A DNA stretch of 56,165 nucleotides, from the NCBI GenBank assembly GCA_017470995.1, contig JAFUXI010000059.1, positions 1-56,165 of the forward strand, in the 5' to 3' direction. Source of the DNA: Spirochaetales bacterium (lineage in GTDB: Bacteria > Spirochaetota > Spirochaetia > Sphaerochaetales > Sphaerochaetaceae). Shown here in pieces: positions 26,743 to 36,114 of this stretch (position 1 is the stretch's first letter; each line of letters opens with the position of its first letter). The notes under the pieces are model-generated. The model had not been told where the DNA came from. It saw only the letters and a list, made by a program, of their open reading frames with translations, and did no database searches. The position numbers and the translations under genes were made by a program.

Positions 26743-28049
26743 TACTTTATGAACCTCAACAGGAAATCCGTTATTCCGATGATTATGAATCCGTTTTCAT
26801 CCAAGGCTTCATCAATCGGTTTGTTTACAACCAGCACTTTCTGTATCTGATCATTCAAGGCTATGAACGGTTTCAGTTCCCTATTCCTTGTATCTTCTTT
26901 TGAGATATCACTGGAAGTCTGGATGTAAAATACCCTGTTGCCTCTTCTGGCAAGAAAATCTATCTCATAGTTTTTCTTTATGCTCTTACCCAGACTGTCC
27001 TTTTCCACCTTGTCATAGGTCCCGACACTTACACTATAGCCGTTGTAGACCAGCTCATTGAAAACTGCAGTCTCAAGCAAATGGCCTTCATCCGTAAAGC
27101 TGAAATCAAGTCTGGCGTTTCTCAAGCCTGTATCTGCGAAGTAGTACTTCCTCTGTGCACCGATTTCCCGCTTCCCTTTGACATCATAACGTCTGGCTTC
27201 ACGGATAATGAACGCATCGATAAAGTACCCGATGTACCGTGTGACCGTATCTTTGTCTATGTTCAGTCGAGAGACGCTGTTGTATGTGTCTGCAAGTTTC
27301 TGGGAGTTTATCAATTCTCCCGTACAGGCGCTTATGATGTTATATAGCTCATCCAGGGCTTCGCTTTTCTTTATCCTGTTATGCTCGAGGATATCGGCGA
27401 TATATGTAGTATTGAAAAGGTTCTTCAGATATTTTTTTCTATCGTTTTTTTCCTTCAATACAGCCAAAGGCATCCCTCCATAACGCAGATAATCGGAGAA
27501 CGCCTCTGTCTTTGAACCGCCGACATGCAGGTAATACTCCTCAAAGGATAACGGTCCGATGTTTATTATCGTTGCCTTATCCCTGAATTCGGTGACGATA
27601 TCAGACGAAAGCATCCTTGAATTGCTGCCGGTAACATACAGATCGATGTTTTTCTCGTGGGAAAGGCCGAGCACAACCTCCACAAAGGATATGGCATTTT
27701 CATCCCCGGGCTTTGCGAGAACAATTCTCCCATTGGTATATTCAGGATTTATTATTGAATTAACCAGCTGGATTTCATCAATGAAGACAAAGCATTTCCC
27801 TTTTCCGCGGCAATAATCCCTGACATATTTGCCCAGAGTCAACGGATTCCTATAGCGAACACCGGTGTCCATATCCAGTTCAACGGTCAGAATATTATCC
27901 GGATCGGTTCCTGAATCAATGAGATATCTACGATAAATCTCCTTAAGCAGAAAGGACTTTCCGCATCTTCTTATGCCCGTGATTACTTTAGGGAACCCGT
28001 TTTCTTTATTTGAGATCAGTTGCGCAAGATACTTGTCTCTCTTAATCAT
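26742..28049 (-). CDS. AAA ATPase with DUF4143 C-terminal domain
   Basis: A 435-residue protein: Walker A FPKVITGIRRCGKSFLL, Walker B KCFVFIDEIQ, sensor-like YVTGSNSRML and arginine-rich FRDKATIINIGPLSFEEYYL, then a DUF4143 domain with YEIDFLARRGNRVFYIQTS, a degenerate PD-(D/E)xK core. Many bacteria carry several copies; their role is uncertain, and nucleic-acid or mobile-element functions are suspected. A second copy starts at 119. Two identical 12-bp palindromes lie upstream (28066-28077 and 28140-28151). The low-GC stretch suggests acquisition by transfer. Confidence 0.85.
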   Translation of the reverse strand: MIKRDKYLAQLISNKENGFPKVITGIRRCGKSFLLKEIYRRYLIDSGTDPDNILTVELDMDTGVRYRNPLTLGKYVRDYCRGKGKCFVFIDEIQLVNSIINPEYTNGRIVLAKPGDENAISFVEVVLGLSHEKNIDLYVTGSNSRMLSSDIVTEFRDKATIINIGPLSFEEYYLHVGGSKTEAFSDYLRYGGMPLAVLKEKNDRKKYLKNLFNTTYIADILEHNRIKKSEALDELYNIISACTGELINSQKLADTYNSVSRLNIDKDTVTRYIGYFIDAFIIREARRYDVKGKREIGAQRKYYFADTGLRNARLDFSFTDEGHLLETAVFNELVYNGYSVSVGTYDKVEKDSLGKSIKKNYEIDFLARRGNRVFYIQTSSDISKEDTRNRELKPFIALNDQIQKVLVVNKPIDEALDENGFIIIGITDFLLRFIK

Positions 28050-28065
28050 TTAAAGCCTTTTTTAG

Positions 28066-28077
28066 GTAGAATTCTAC
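28066..28077. promoter_or_regulatory. Palindrome GTAGAATTCTAC, proximal copy
   Basis: A perfect 12-bp palindrome starting 17 bases upstream of the ATPase ATG and flanked by T runs. An identical copy lies 74 bases further upstream. Likely an operator or a binding site of the ATPase; inferred. Confidence 0.55.
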
Positions 28078-28139
28078 TTTTTTTTCGTTTAAATATTAGC
28101 ACAGTAAGCTCATTCAAGCAATAAAAAATCCACAAAAAG

Positions 28140-28151
28140 GTAGAATTCTAC
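28140..28151. promoter_or_regulatory. Palindrome GTAGAATTCTAC, distal copy in a long inverted repeat
   Basis: Identical to 28066-28077. It forms the core of a longer near-perfect inverted repeat (CCAC and A5 on the left; T5 and GTGG on the right), about 28125-28161, which can fold into a hairpin and may also terminate transcription from the gene ending at 28182. Confidence 0.55.
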
Positions 28152-28181
28152 TTTTTCGTGGATTACTTTGTACTGCTGACC

Positions 28182-28841
28182 TTAATTTAGATCTGGCATG
28201 ATGTTCTTCTTGCGGAACTCCTCAACGAACTTCATGATGATTTCGACCGCACCGTCTACGCCTACAACGCTGGTGTTTATACAGAGATGGTAGTTTGTTG
28301 CCGAGCCCCAGACAGAATGGCTGTAGTACTCGTAGAACTTGCCGCGCTTCTTGTCGGTCTGCAGGATGAGCTTTTCCATCTCCTGCTCCGTCATTGTACT
28401 GTGCTCCTCGAGGGCAAGCTTTCTGGCGACACGGTCCTTGATGTCGGCACAGATGAAGAAGTTCACCGGATCCACATCGCGCAGGATGTAGTCGGCGCAT
28501 CGTCCGACTATCACGCAGGGCCCCTGCTCTGCAAGGGAGTGCATGACCTTGGATGTTGCAAGGAAAATCTGGTCATTGGGGGAAAGATGGTAGAACTGGT
28601 TCATGGCGCTCTGGGCTGACGAAGAACCTCCGGAAATCACTCCTGCGGAACCCAGATTCAGGAAACTGGGTTTCTGCTCGTCCATCTTTGCCAGATAGCT
28701 TTCGGCAAAGCGGCTGTTCTCCGCAGTCAGTGTCAGAAGTTCCTTGTCGTAGAACGGATAACCCAACCTCTTTGCAAGCCTCAGACCTACTTCATGGCCT
28801 CCGCTTCCGAACTGTCTTCCTATTGTAATTACTCTTCCCAT
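28182..28841 (-). CDS. Cytidylate kinase-like protein
   Basis: A 219-residue P-loop protein of the cytidylate kinase-like family (Pfam Cytidylate_kin2): VITIGRQFGSGGHEVGLRLA carries the nucleotide-binding loop (GSGG instead of the usual GxGK), YPFYDKELL follows, VIVGRCADYILRD is the second conserved block, and KRGKFYEYYS with the aromatic end completes it. These are widespread in anaerobes beside, and distinct from, true Cmk, and their substrate is unproven. Length is typical. Confidence 0.85.
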   Translation of the reverse strand: MGRVITIGRQFGSGGHEVGLRLAKRLGYPFYDKELLTLTAENSRFAESYLAKMDEQKPSFLNLGSAGVISGGSSSAQSAMNQFYHLSPNDQIFLATSKVMHSLAEQGPCVIVGRCADYILRDVDPVNFFICADIKDRVARKLALEEHSTMTEQEMEKLILQTDKKRGKFYEYYSHSVWGSATNYHLCINTSVVGVDGAVEIIMKFVEEFRKKNIMPDLN

Positions 28842-28860
28842 GGCATCCTCCGATTATCAA

Positions 28861-29112
28861 TTACATAAATGCGGCTCTCAACGCATCGTTTACCAAGGTC
28901 TGATACCCTCTGCCATGTCCTCTCAGAACTGCAAGAAGATCAGCATCAAGACGCATTGTCACAACCTCTTTCTTGGGCTTCAATTCATAATACTTGAATT
29001 TAGCAGACGAAAAATCCGTTCTTTTCGGGATATCTGAGTAATCAACCTGATAAGAATCGAGATTCTTAAGTTCTTCAATTTGTTCCGGTGTAAGATTTGA
29101 TGAATTCTTCAT
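28861..29112 (-). CDS. brnA: BrnA antitoxin
   Basis: An 83-residue ribbon-helix-helix antitoxin. It has the BrnA/DUF4415 C-terminal pattern PKKEVVTMRLDADLLAVLR then GRGYQTLVNDALRAAF. It neutralises BrnT and, with it, represses the operon. The gene overlaps the brnT end by 38 bases, so the two are co-translated in the usual toxin-first order. Confidence 0.88.
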   Translation of the reverse strand: MKNSSNLTPEQIEELKNLDSYQVDYSDIPKRTDFSSAKFKYYELKPKKEVVTMRLDADLLAVLRGHGRGYQTLVNDALRAAFM

Positions 29113-29422
29113 AGGCTTCTCGTTCCTCCTTATCCAATCCTCTGGCAGATATTAGACGGTGCCTTTCTTTTCCATCAGAGCACCGTTCCGTATAGAATAC
29201 GAAAACGACAGTAATTCCTCCTATGTTTCCGAAACCTTGAAATCTCTCCTCTTTCTCAGAATGTTCGCAATCTTCGATCTCAAGAAAAAACGGGTCATAG
29301 AATACCTTTGAGGCTACTTCAAAACTTATGTGATGTTTTTTGATATTGAGCAGGTTTTTCTTATCATCCCATTCGCATAAGTCGTCTTTACTGTATACCG
29401 TCACAGTTGAAATATAATCCAT
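29075..29422 (-). CDS. brnT: BrnT toxin (RNase)
   Basis: A 115-residue protein of the BrnT family of RelE-fold ribonucleases: CEWDDKKNLLNIKKHHISFE, then ASKVFYDPFFLEIED, GITVVFVFYTER and RHRLISARGLDKEEREAYEE, which matches the family's RIISARKAtkkErr end. It is somewhat longer than the usual 90-100 residues because of a 15-residue N-terminal extension. A palindrome overlaps its start codon. Confidence 0.88.
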   Translation of the reverse strand: MDYISTVTVYSKDDLCEWDDKKNLLNIKKHHISFEVASKVFYDPFFLEIEDCEHSEKEERFQGFGNIGGITVVFVFYTERCSDGKERHRLISARGLDKEEREAYEEFIKSYTGTN

Positions 29423-29441
29423 ATTTACCCAACTGTAAATA
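29422..29441. promoter_or_regulatory. brnTA operator palindrome
   Basis: TATTTAC-6-GTAAATA is a perfect 7-bp inverted repeat that touches the first base of the brnT start codon. BrnA or a BrnTA complex is the natural ligand. The position would also let binding block initiation, or let the hairpin hide the start in the mRNA. Confidence 0.5.
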
Positions 29442-29459
29442 CAAATTTATATTTCAAAT

Positions 29460-30623
29460 TCAGTTTTGGGTACTTTGGAAGATGTAAGAAACAAGCTTGC
29501 CTTCCTTTTCCAGGGTGGCGGCGTAGTTCTTCACATCCTGCTCGGACTTGAGAGTATTGAGGATAATGCTTCGGTAGGTGTTGCCAACGATGTCCGTATC
29601 GTGGCTGATGATTGTGGCTGACATCAGGATATCGGCAAAATCAGCACTGCGTACATCGAAGTAGAGATGGCGGTAAAGCTTGGAACCCTCATGCTCGAGG
29701 ACATAGCCGTAGTCGCTGCCCATGCCGTATGCAGTGAATGTGGCGGCAGAGAACACCCCGTCAAGATTGACCGAGGCGTAGACGGTATCGTTTCCCCTCT
29801 CCTGGGTGTGCATATCGAAGCTCAGGCTTCCGCGGGGCGAGGTATTCAGCGCAAGGCCTTCCTTTGTTGATAGATGACCCAGACTGTAGCCTTCCTTGAT
29901 GAGGCTTTCTCCCATCATCGAGAGCATGTAGGCATCCTTGAGAAGGTTCAGATCCAATGCGTAGGCTGTAATTTCGTTTTCGGCACAGAACACTTTATAG
30001 GCATCGGAGGTCGAGAAACGTACGCTACATGTAGTGTCATCCAAGAATTCCAGATTGAAATTCGACAGGTCCGAAACTACTGCGGCGATGGTGTGGAGGC
30101 GACTTTGGATATACTCGTTGTTCACAGGATCGAACTCATCGGGATTGTCCAGGATCTGGATGCTTTCCCACTCGGCATAGAGGGCCCCTGCAAACATATT
30201 GTAGCCCTTCTTCTCAAGGGTCTTTGCGTAGGCGTCCTTGAGTATGGCATAGAGTTCGGGACTGACGGAGACGATTTGTCCCAAGTTCCTGTTGATCGTA
30301 CCGATGCTCACCTGACCGGTATAGGTATTCTGATGGTCCAGCTGCTTGTAGGCAGCTGCAAGAACGGGTGTATAGACGCCGGTCAGCTCACGGATCTTTC
30401 CCTTGATTTCGTTGCTCTTTCCATCGAACCAGTAGCGGTAAAGCACTGCATTGTTGTAGGTCAGAGCCTCCGCATCGGTCTTGGCCTCTATGCTGTGGTA
30501 GCCCGGCTCCTTCTTGCCGATGCTTGTGACTCCGATAGTGAAAGCAACGACAGCGATGACGAATGCCACCGCTGTCAATGCGATCCTGAGACCTATGTGT
30601 TTCTCACTGACCTTGATCTTCAC
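29460..30623 (-). CDS. Membrane-anchored ApbE-like protein, last gene of the peptide importer operon
   Basis: A 387-residue protein with one N-terminal membrane helix ([19 protein letters not shown]) and an extracytoplasmic domain. [20 protein letters not shown] followed by [15 protein letters not shown] resembles ApbE, the FAD:protein FMN transferase, whose pattern is VSPEL then a helix and 'TGGAFDP'. The catalytic and FAD-binding Gly/Asp motifs of ApbE are not visible, so it may be a non-catalytic relative. The start is GTG, overlapping the oppF stop as GTGA, so it is co-translated. It could be an unrelated extracytoplasmic protein; the match is partial. Confidence 0.55.
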   Translation of the reverse strand: MKIKVSEKHIGLRIALTAVAFVIAVVAFTIGVTSIGKKEPGYHSIEAKTDAEALTYNNAVLYRYWFDGKSNEIKGKIRELTGVYTPVLAAAYKQLDHQNTYTGQVSIGTINRNLGQIVSVSPELYAILKDAYAKTLEKKGYNMFAGALYAEWESIQILDNPDEFDPVNNEYIQSRLHTIAAVVSDLSNFNLEFLDDTTCSVRFSTSDAYKVFCAENEITAYALDLNLLKDAYMLSMMGESLIKEGYSLGHLSTKEGLALNTSPRGSLSFDMHTQERGNDTVYASVNLDGVFSAATFTAYGMGSDYGYVLEHEGSKLYRHLYFDVRSADFADILMSATIISHDTDIVGNTYRSIILNTLKSEQDVKNYAATLEKEGKLVSYIFQSTQN

Positions 30624-31567
30624 TTTCCGAATCTGATCTCTTTGTACTTGTCGATCTCACGCTGGTTTCCGTAGATGAAGTGCCCGTTGCCCAGATCCAC
30701 CATGGACGGCTTGTCTACCGAGTAGTCATGCTGGGAGGGGTCGTAGATAAAGAGCTTCTTCTGCTTCTCGATCATCGGATCGGGAACGGGAATTGCGCTC
30801 ATCAGACTCTTCGTATACGGATGGAGCGGATACTCGAACAGCTCGTTGGTCTCGGCGATCTCGACGATCTTTCCCTTGTGGATGACGGCGATTCTGTCCG
30901 AGATGAAGCGAACGATGCTCAGATCATGGGCGATGAACAGGTAGCTCAGTCCCCTCTCCTTCTGGAATTTCTTCAGAAGGTTCAGGACCTGGGCTCTGAT
31001 GGACACGTCCAGAGCTGAAATCGGCTCGTCTGCAATGATGAACTCGGGCTCCATGACAATCGATCTTGCAAGACCGACACGCTGGCGCTGTCCTCCGGAG
31101 AACTCATGCGGATATCTTGTCAGATGCTCCGGCAGAAGTCCTACTTCACGGATGACGTTCTCTACCTTCTGGATGCGGTCCTTCTCATCCTTGTACAGAT
31201 GGAAGTTGTAAAGTCCTTCGGAAACGATGTAGTCGATCGTAGCTCTCTCGTTCAGCGATGCAGCAGGATCCTGGAAGATCATCTGTATCTTACGGACAAC
31301 ATCGCGGTCATCCTTGCGGCTGATCTTGCCTGAAATCTTCTTGCCCTTGTAGTAGATGGCACCCGCAGAGCAGGGATTGATCCTCACGATGGCTCTTCCG
31401 ATGGTGGTCTTGCCCGAACCGGACTCGCCTACCAGTGAGAATGTCTCGCCCTTGTAGATGTCGAAGCTGACATTGTCGACAGCCTTGAAACTATGCTTTC
31501 TGGAATTGTTGAATACCACGTCAAGGTTCTTAATGGAAAGCACTACTTCTCTCTTGTTCTCTTCCAT
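30620..31567 (-). CDS. oppF: Oligopeptide ABC importer ATPase OppF
   Basis: A 315-residue ATPase of normal length: Walker [16 protein letters not shown]-loop [12 protein letters not shown], signature [16 protein letters not shown], Walker [14 protein letters not shown] and the H-loop IAHDLSIV. The C-terminal oligopeptide-type extension [14 protein letters not shown] is present. Start at 31567, supported by GAGGAG upstream; the longer frame begins inside oppD. It lies between oppD and the ApbE-like gene and forms the ATPase pair with OppD. Confidence 0.93.
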   Translation of the reverse strand: MEENKREVVLSIKNLDVVFNNSRKHSFKAVDNVSFDIYKGETFSLVGESGSGKTTIGRAIVRINPCSAGAIYYKGKKISGKISRKDDRDVVRKIQMIFQDPAASLNERATIDYIVSEGLYNFHLYKDEKDRIQKVENVIREVGLLPEHLTRYPHEFSGGQRQRVGLARSIVMEPEFIIADEPISALDVSIRAQVLNLLKKFQKERGLSYLFIAHDLSIVRFISDRIAVIHKGKIVEIAETNELFEYPLHPYTKSLMSAIPVPDPMIEKQKKLFIYDPSQHDYSVDKPSMVDLGNGHFIYGNQREIDKYKEIRFGK

Positions 31568-31577
31568 GCTGTCCTCC

Positions 31578-33377
31578 TCAACCTTCAACATTTACATAGC
31601 TCTTGAGCATTTTCTCATGGAGATTCTGGATGATCTTAGGAGGCTCAACCTTAGGAGCTCTGGGATCAAGCAGCCATGTCTTGGCCCAATGGTGGTCGTT
31701 GATCTGGAACATCGGCGGCTCCTTGACCCTGTCGATAGCCATTGCATAGGCATTTCTGGGAGCAAAAGCATCACCGACGATCTTGTTGTAGAGACTGGGC
31801 GGCGTTCCGGGAATACTGAACAGGTCATCACCCTTCTCGGCCAACTGTGTCAGGGAACTCAGAAGAGCCCAAGTGTACGGATGTCTGGGCTCATAGAAGA
31901 TATCCTCGACGGTACCGAGCTCGACGATCTGTCCGCCGTAGAGAACCGCAACCCTGTCTGCGACATTGGCTACGACACCCAGGTCATGGGTGATGTAGAC
32001 GGTCGTGTATCCGAGCTGCTGCTGCAGGTCCTTGATGAGCCTGATGATCTGGGCCTGGATGGTAACGTCCAGAGCAGTCGTGGGCTCGTCGCAGATGAGG
32101 ATCTTCGGCTGACAGGACAGTGCGATGGCAATGACGATTCTCTGTCTCATTCCGCCTGAGTACATGAACGGATAGTCATCGTAGCGCTTCTCCGGCTCTG
32201 AGATTCCGACCTTGCTCATGATGTCCAGTGTTCTGACCTTGGCTTCTTCAAGCGAGCACTTCTGGTGCTTCATGATGACGGTTGAGATCTGTTTTCCGAT
32301 TGTAAGAACCGGGTTCAGGCTGGTCATCGGATCCTGGAAGACCGTAGCGATACGGCAACCTCTGATCTGCTGCCAGTCCTTTGTGTACTTGACCTTGGCA
32401 CAGTCGATGATGGCATAGCCCTCAAGAGTCTTGGTTGCCTCATCATAGTTTCTGAAGGCGACTCTGAAGGTGCAGACCTCGAAGATTCTGTTCTTGACTT
32501 TGGAGCTGTTCAGATTCTCGCCGATGCACATTGCAAGCTTCAGCGCCTTCTTGAGCCTGATCGTGAAGAGGTACTGATCCTTCTTGGGATAGCGGCCGAT
32601 GGAGAGGAGAATTTCATTGGCAATGAGCTTGTTCCTCTCGATAACTGCATCCGAAAGTCCGAACGGATTACCCGGCTTCTCCTCGATTCTGAGTTTCTCT
32701 TCACGCTTAGCGTTCAGATCTGCAATCACCTTTGCATCGGCAGCCTGAAGCTCGGTATTTGCCTTGTAATCCGCCTTTCTCTTGGCAATCAGGGCCTTCA
32801 TTTCATTCTTGATGGCCTTGATCTGATCTTTCCAGTCCTTGATCTTCTTGTTGAGGTCCTCGATCTCGACTGCATCCTGGCTGTTGCGGCGGTCCAGAGT
32901 CAGAACATAGTTGGTTCTGTCGACGATGTCATCGTCAAGGGCCTTGATTCTTGCCGCAAAATCGGTCTCCTCTTCCGGAGTCAGACTCTGCTTGTATTTG
33001 ATCTCGGTCTTCTTCTGCTCAATGGCCACATATTCTGCGGCTCCGCGCTCGTTGACGGATGATTCGTTGAGGAATGCCACCATCTTGTCCAGGAACTTCT
33101 GTCTCTTGTCGTCTACCTTGACGAGGGTTTTGGACAGCGAGTCATCCGAGAAGATGATGCTTCCGTTGCTGATGAAGCCGTTGGAATCCAGCATGCCGGC
33201 AAAGGTCTTTGTCAGAACCGATTTTCCGGAACCGGACTCACCGACTATGGCTAGACTCTCATGCTCATAGATATCCAGAGAGACATGCCTGATTGCAGTG
33301 AGGATTCTTCCTCTTACATTGAACTTCACATCCACGTCATGCAGTGAAAGAAGCACTTTCTTGTTTTCGTTATCCAT
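31578..33377 (-). CDS. oppD: Oligopeptide importer ATPase OppD with a large internal insertion
   Basis: A 599-residue ATPase, against about 335 usual. Walker [14 protein letters not shown] is at residues 46-58, but the Q-loop [10 protein letters not shown] is at about 347-356, some 250 residues later than normal. The inserted block (roughly 80-335) is rich in Lys, Glu and Asp with heptad patterns ([36 protein letters not shown]), a likely coiled coil. Signature [16 protein letters not shown], Walker [13 protein letters not shown] and H-loop ITHDLGVV are intact, so hydrolysis is expected. There is no frameshift, and the reading frame is continuous. It couples energy to OppBC. Confidence 0.93.
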   Translation of the reverse strand: MDNENKKVLLSLHDVDVKFNVRGRILTAIRHVSLDIYEHESLAIVGESGSGKSVLTKTFAGMLDSNGFISNGSIIFSDDSLSKTLVKVDDKRQKFLDKMVAFLNESSVNERGAAEYVAIEQKKTEIKYKQSLTPEEETDFAARIKALDDDIVDRTNYVLTLDRRNSQDAVEIEDLNKKIKDWKDQIKAIKNEMKALIAKRKADYKANTELQAADAKVIADLNAKREEKLRIEEKPGNPFGLSDAVIERNKLIANEILLSIGRYPKKDQYLFTIRLKKALKLAMCIGENLNSSKVKNRIFEVCTFRVAFRNYDEATKTLEGYAIIDCAKVKYTKDWQQIRGCRIATVFQDPMTSLNPVLTIGKQISTVIMKHQKCSLEEAKVRTLDIMSKVGISEPEKRYDDYPFMYSGGMRQRIVIAIALSCQPKILICDEPTTALDVTIQAQIIRLIKDLQQQLGYTTVYITHDLGVVANVADRVAVLYGGQIVELGTVEDIFYEPRHPYTWALLSSLTQLAEKGDDLFSIPGTPPSLYNKIVGDAFAPRNAYAMAIDRVKEPPMFQINDHHWAKTWLLDPRAPKVEPPKIIQNLHEKMLKSYVNVEG

Positions 33378-33392
33378 TTCCGTGCCTCCCTA

Positions 33393-34364
33393 TCACATGT
33401 GTGTCCTTGGGTCGGTCGCATCAGCAAGACTCTGACCGAGGACGTAGAGGATGATTGTCAAAAGGGCTGCAATCGCAACCGGCGGCCAGAATGCCCACGG
33501 GTATGTGCGGAATGCAACCTGTCCTTCCTGGATCATTCTTCCCAGTGAAGGAACCGTAGCCGAAAGACCGATTCCGATGAAGGAGAGGAACACTTCCATT
33601 GAAATGTAGGAAGGCAGCTCTGTAGCGAGCAGTGTGACAATGACAGAAGTCAGGAACGGCAGGATGTTCTTGGAAATGATTCTGGGAATCGGCGTTCCGA
33701 GACATCTTGATGCCAATGAGTACTCACGGTCTCTGATGATCAGAACCTGGGTTCTGAAGAAGTATGAGATTCCCAGCCATCCCGTGATGGTCAGGGCAAA
33801 GACGAAGCTCCAGAAGCCCGATCCGATGATGTAGACCAGAACGGAAATCAGGAGAATGTACGGAACATTGGCAATGATGCTGTAGACGACCAGCATCACC
33901 CTATCCATTGCCTTGGAATAACCCCAGACTGCTCCGAGTATGATTCCGACGGTCATGTTGATTGCCGCACAGATCATCGCAAGCAGCAATGAGGTTCTGG
34001 CTGAGGTCCAGATTCCGTAGAAAATGGAGTTTCCGAGCTGTCCCGAACCAAGGCACCACTTGAGTGAGAATCCTCCGGTAAGTCTCATGGCCTCGACAGG
34101 GCTCTTGTTGTACATATAGGCGTTGGTGACGTTCTCGTACGGGTCATATTTGCAGAACACCGGAACAAGGAAGCAGCTCAGCAGAAGCAGAGCCAGCAGT
34201 CCAAGAACGAACCAGTTTGTCTTTTTCCTGAAGAATACGCGGAAAACCGATTTCCAGTAGGAGTATCTCGGAGCAATGATCTTCTCCGACTCCAGGTCGT
34301 CGTTGCTCACAAAGGTAAATAATTCGTCTTCATTGACGGCAGCAGCATTGATCTTATCAGCCAT
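33393..34364 (-). CDS. oppC: Oligopeptide importer permease OppC
   Basis: A 323-residue inner-membrane protein with a long N-terminal cytoplasmic tail, about six membrane helices and the EAA loop REYSLASRCLGTPIPRIISK then ILPFL, the docking site for an Opp ATPase. Its end, GQSLADATDPR, is conserved in OppC/DppC. Unlike its partner OppB in this operon it has normal length. It ends 16 bases before oppD. Confidence 0.92.
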   Translation of the reverse strand: MADKINAAAVNEDELFTFVSNDDLESEKIIAPRYSYWKSVFRVFFRKKTNWFVLGLLALLLLSCFLVPVFCKYDPYENVTNAYMYNKSPVEAMRLTGGFSLKWCLGSGQLGNSIFYGIWTSARTSLLLAMICAAINMTVGIILGAVWGYSKAMDRVMLVVYSIIANVPYILLISVLVYIIGSGFWSFVFALTITGWLGISYFFRTQVLIIRDREYSLASRCLGTPIPRIISKNILPFLTSVIVTLLATELPSYISMEVFLSFIGIGLSATVPSLGRMIQEGQVAFRTYPWAFWPPVAIAALLTIILYVLGQSLADATDPRTHM

Positions 34365-34366
34365 TA

Positions 34367-35953
34367 TTATCTACCTCCCTTTGTATCGAATGAAATTCTC
34401 GGGTCAAACTTGGCCATCAGGACATCGCCGAGAATCAAGGATACCAATGACAGTGTGGTATAGAACACCGTACATGCCACGATGACGCCGTTGTCGTGAC
34501 CTGCAATTGCCTTCGTCAGCAGTCCTCCGACACCGGGAACGGAATAGACGCTCTCGGTGATGATGGCTCCGACCAGACATCCGAGGATGTTGCCGGGGAT
34601 TCCATGGACGATGGGAATCATGGCGTTCTTGGAAATGTGGGTCGAATAGATCTCACGCTCCGAGAGGCCTTCGGCTCTTGCGAACTTGACGTAGTCGCTG
34701 TTCATCTGGTCGATCATATAACGTCTCATCCACTTCATGAGTCCGCCTATTGCCGGAATGGATAGGGAAATCGTAGGAAGGATGAAGGCCAGGATCTTGA
34801 CCTGTGCGTTTGCGAACTTGTACGGAAGTCCGAACAATGAGGTTCCGATTGCGGCGAAGATGAAGATGTATGCAAGCGAAGGAACACTCATGAAGAAGAT
34901 GATGTACCACATACCCATCTTGTCGATGATGGTATCCTTCTTCCTTGCCATCAGGATTCCTAGAGGAAGTCCGAAGAGATACTGGAAGAACGTGGCGATC
35001 ACTCCGATTACAAAGGATGTGCCGATCATGGACAGACCGTCACGCCTGTATGTGGCGTTGGTATACTTGTCCGGGAACTGCTGCTTCTCGGTATCGGTGA
35101 GGTCTCCGGTATTGTATGTCAGGGTATGGAAATCAGCTGCGGTCTCCACCCAGATATCGGTTCCGATCTGAGCCGGGAACTGCTGCCTCGTTGCCTTGAG
35201 GTCACCCTGGGAATCCGTGATGACGCTCGAGATTTCCTGGCCGCGGTATCTGGTATATGAAACACCGAGGTTCATGTGGATCCAGTTCTGATGGATGAAC
35301 GGGAACTTGGAGTCGAAATAAAGAAGATACTTGTGAGTGGTTCCGCTTCCCACTATGGCAAAGAGCTTGCTGTACGGATCCTTCTCGAATCGGATGTATC
35401 TGTCGGTGAGCTCCGGATCCTTGACGTCGTTCTTGGTCTCTATGGAGAAGAAACCCTTCACGTAATCCAGAAGCCTGAGGATGATCAGCTTCTCCTTGAC
35501 GGCAAGAAGATAACCGGTTCCGCCCGGTTTGAGCTGCTTGGCGCCTGTGGAGTACCTGATCGGGTCAAGTCTCACGATTGAGTAACCCTTGCCGGAGTAG
35601 TACTGAATGAACTCCTGGACGGTCTGATTCTGAAGGTATGCATCCCCGACCTGCTGGATGACGTTCTTGTCGTCAAGATACTCGTCAGCAGTGTCGAAGT
35701 TGTCTCCGTACTTCTCTACCCATTTGGCCTTGCTGAAGGTTCCGAAGTTCACGAACTCCAGATATCCGTACCGCTGGTACTGGGTATATTCGTAGAGCAC
35801 ACGGTCATTGTTGCTTCTCTTGTTCCACACATCATCGGTCTGGAATATTACGCTTCGGTCGGTCAGAGAATAGACCAGAAGCATTACCGCCCAGACAACG
35901 ACGAGGAGCGAAAGAATGGAGAAAAAGATTCTTTTCCAGATATACTTTCCCAT
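34367..35953 (-). CDS. oppB: Oligopeptide importer permease OppB with an extra periplasmic domain
   Basis: A 528-residue permease, against about 306 usual. The first membrane helix (residues about 8-30) is followed by a block of about 280 soluble residues, to about 310, rich in Tyr, Asp and Lys, and then by the usual five membrane helices. The EAA loop YVKFARAEGLSEREIYSTHI and the VYSVPGVGGLL end are normal. By the usual topology the block faces the periplasm and could contact the binding protein or substrate. No motif in the insertion is recognised. The gene lies 2 bases before oppC and is preceded by a hairpin and a gap of about 160 bases after oppA. Confidence 0.92.
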   Translation of the reverse strand: MGKYIWKRIFFSILSLLVVVWAVMLLVYSLTDRSVIFQTDDVWNKRSNNDRVLYEYTQYQRYGYLEFVNFGTFSKAKWVEKYGDNFDTADEYLDDKNVIQQVGDAYLQNQTVQEFIQYYSGKGYSIVRLDPIRYSTGAKQLKPGGTGYLLAVKEKLIILRLLDYVKGFFSIETKNDVKDPELTDRYIRFEKDPYSKLFAIVGSGTTHKYLLYFDSKFPFIHQNWIHMNLGVSYTRYRGQEISSVITDSQGDLKATRQQFPAQIGTDIWVETAADFHTLTYNTGDLTDTEKQQFPDKYTNATYRRDGLSMIGTSFVIGVIATFFQYLFGLPLGILMARKKDTIIDKMGMWYIIFFMSVPSLAYIFIFAAIGTSLFGLPYKFANAQVKILAFILPTISLSIPAIGGLMKWMRRYMIDQMNSDYVKFARAEGLSEREIYSTHISKNAMIPIVHGIPGNILGCLVGAIITESVYSVPGVGGLLTKAIAGHDNGVIVACTVFYTTLSLVSLILGDVLMAKFDPRISFDTKGGR

Positions 35954-36054
35954 AGTTTCTTTACTTCAATGTCCCCTTTTCGGATTAAGACCCAATAATT
36001 CTATATTTATTTAGAAATTTGGACCTTCATTCAAAAAGCGTCATACAACAAGCA

Positions 36055-36084
36055 TGGGACTGCCACATTGCTGCAGCAGTCCCA
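36055..36084 (-). terminator. Intra-operon hairpin between oppA and oppB
   Basis: TGGGACTGC/GCAGTCCCA, a perfect 9-bp stem with a 12-base loop, 31 bases after the oppA stop. It lacks a T tract. It probably stabilises the oppA mRNA or attenuates read-through, giving excess binding protein over permeases, as in other importer operons. Confidence 0.6.
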
Positions 36085-36114
36085 CCCTTTTGACTTGTTA
36101 ATTGACTTAAGTTA

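Noticed and set aside
31578..33377. OppD as two fused or frameshifted genes
   Set aside because: The frame is continuous, the ATPase motifs are in normal order on both sides of the inserted block, and the block itself has no separate start or domain.
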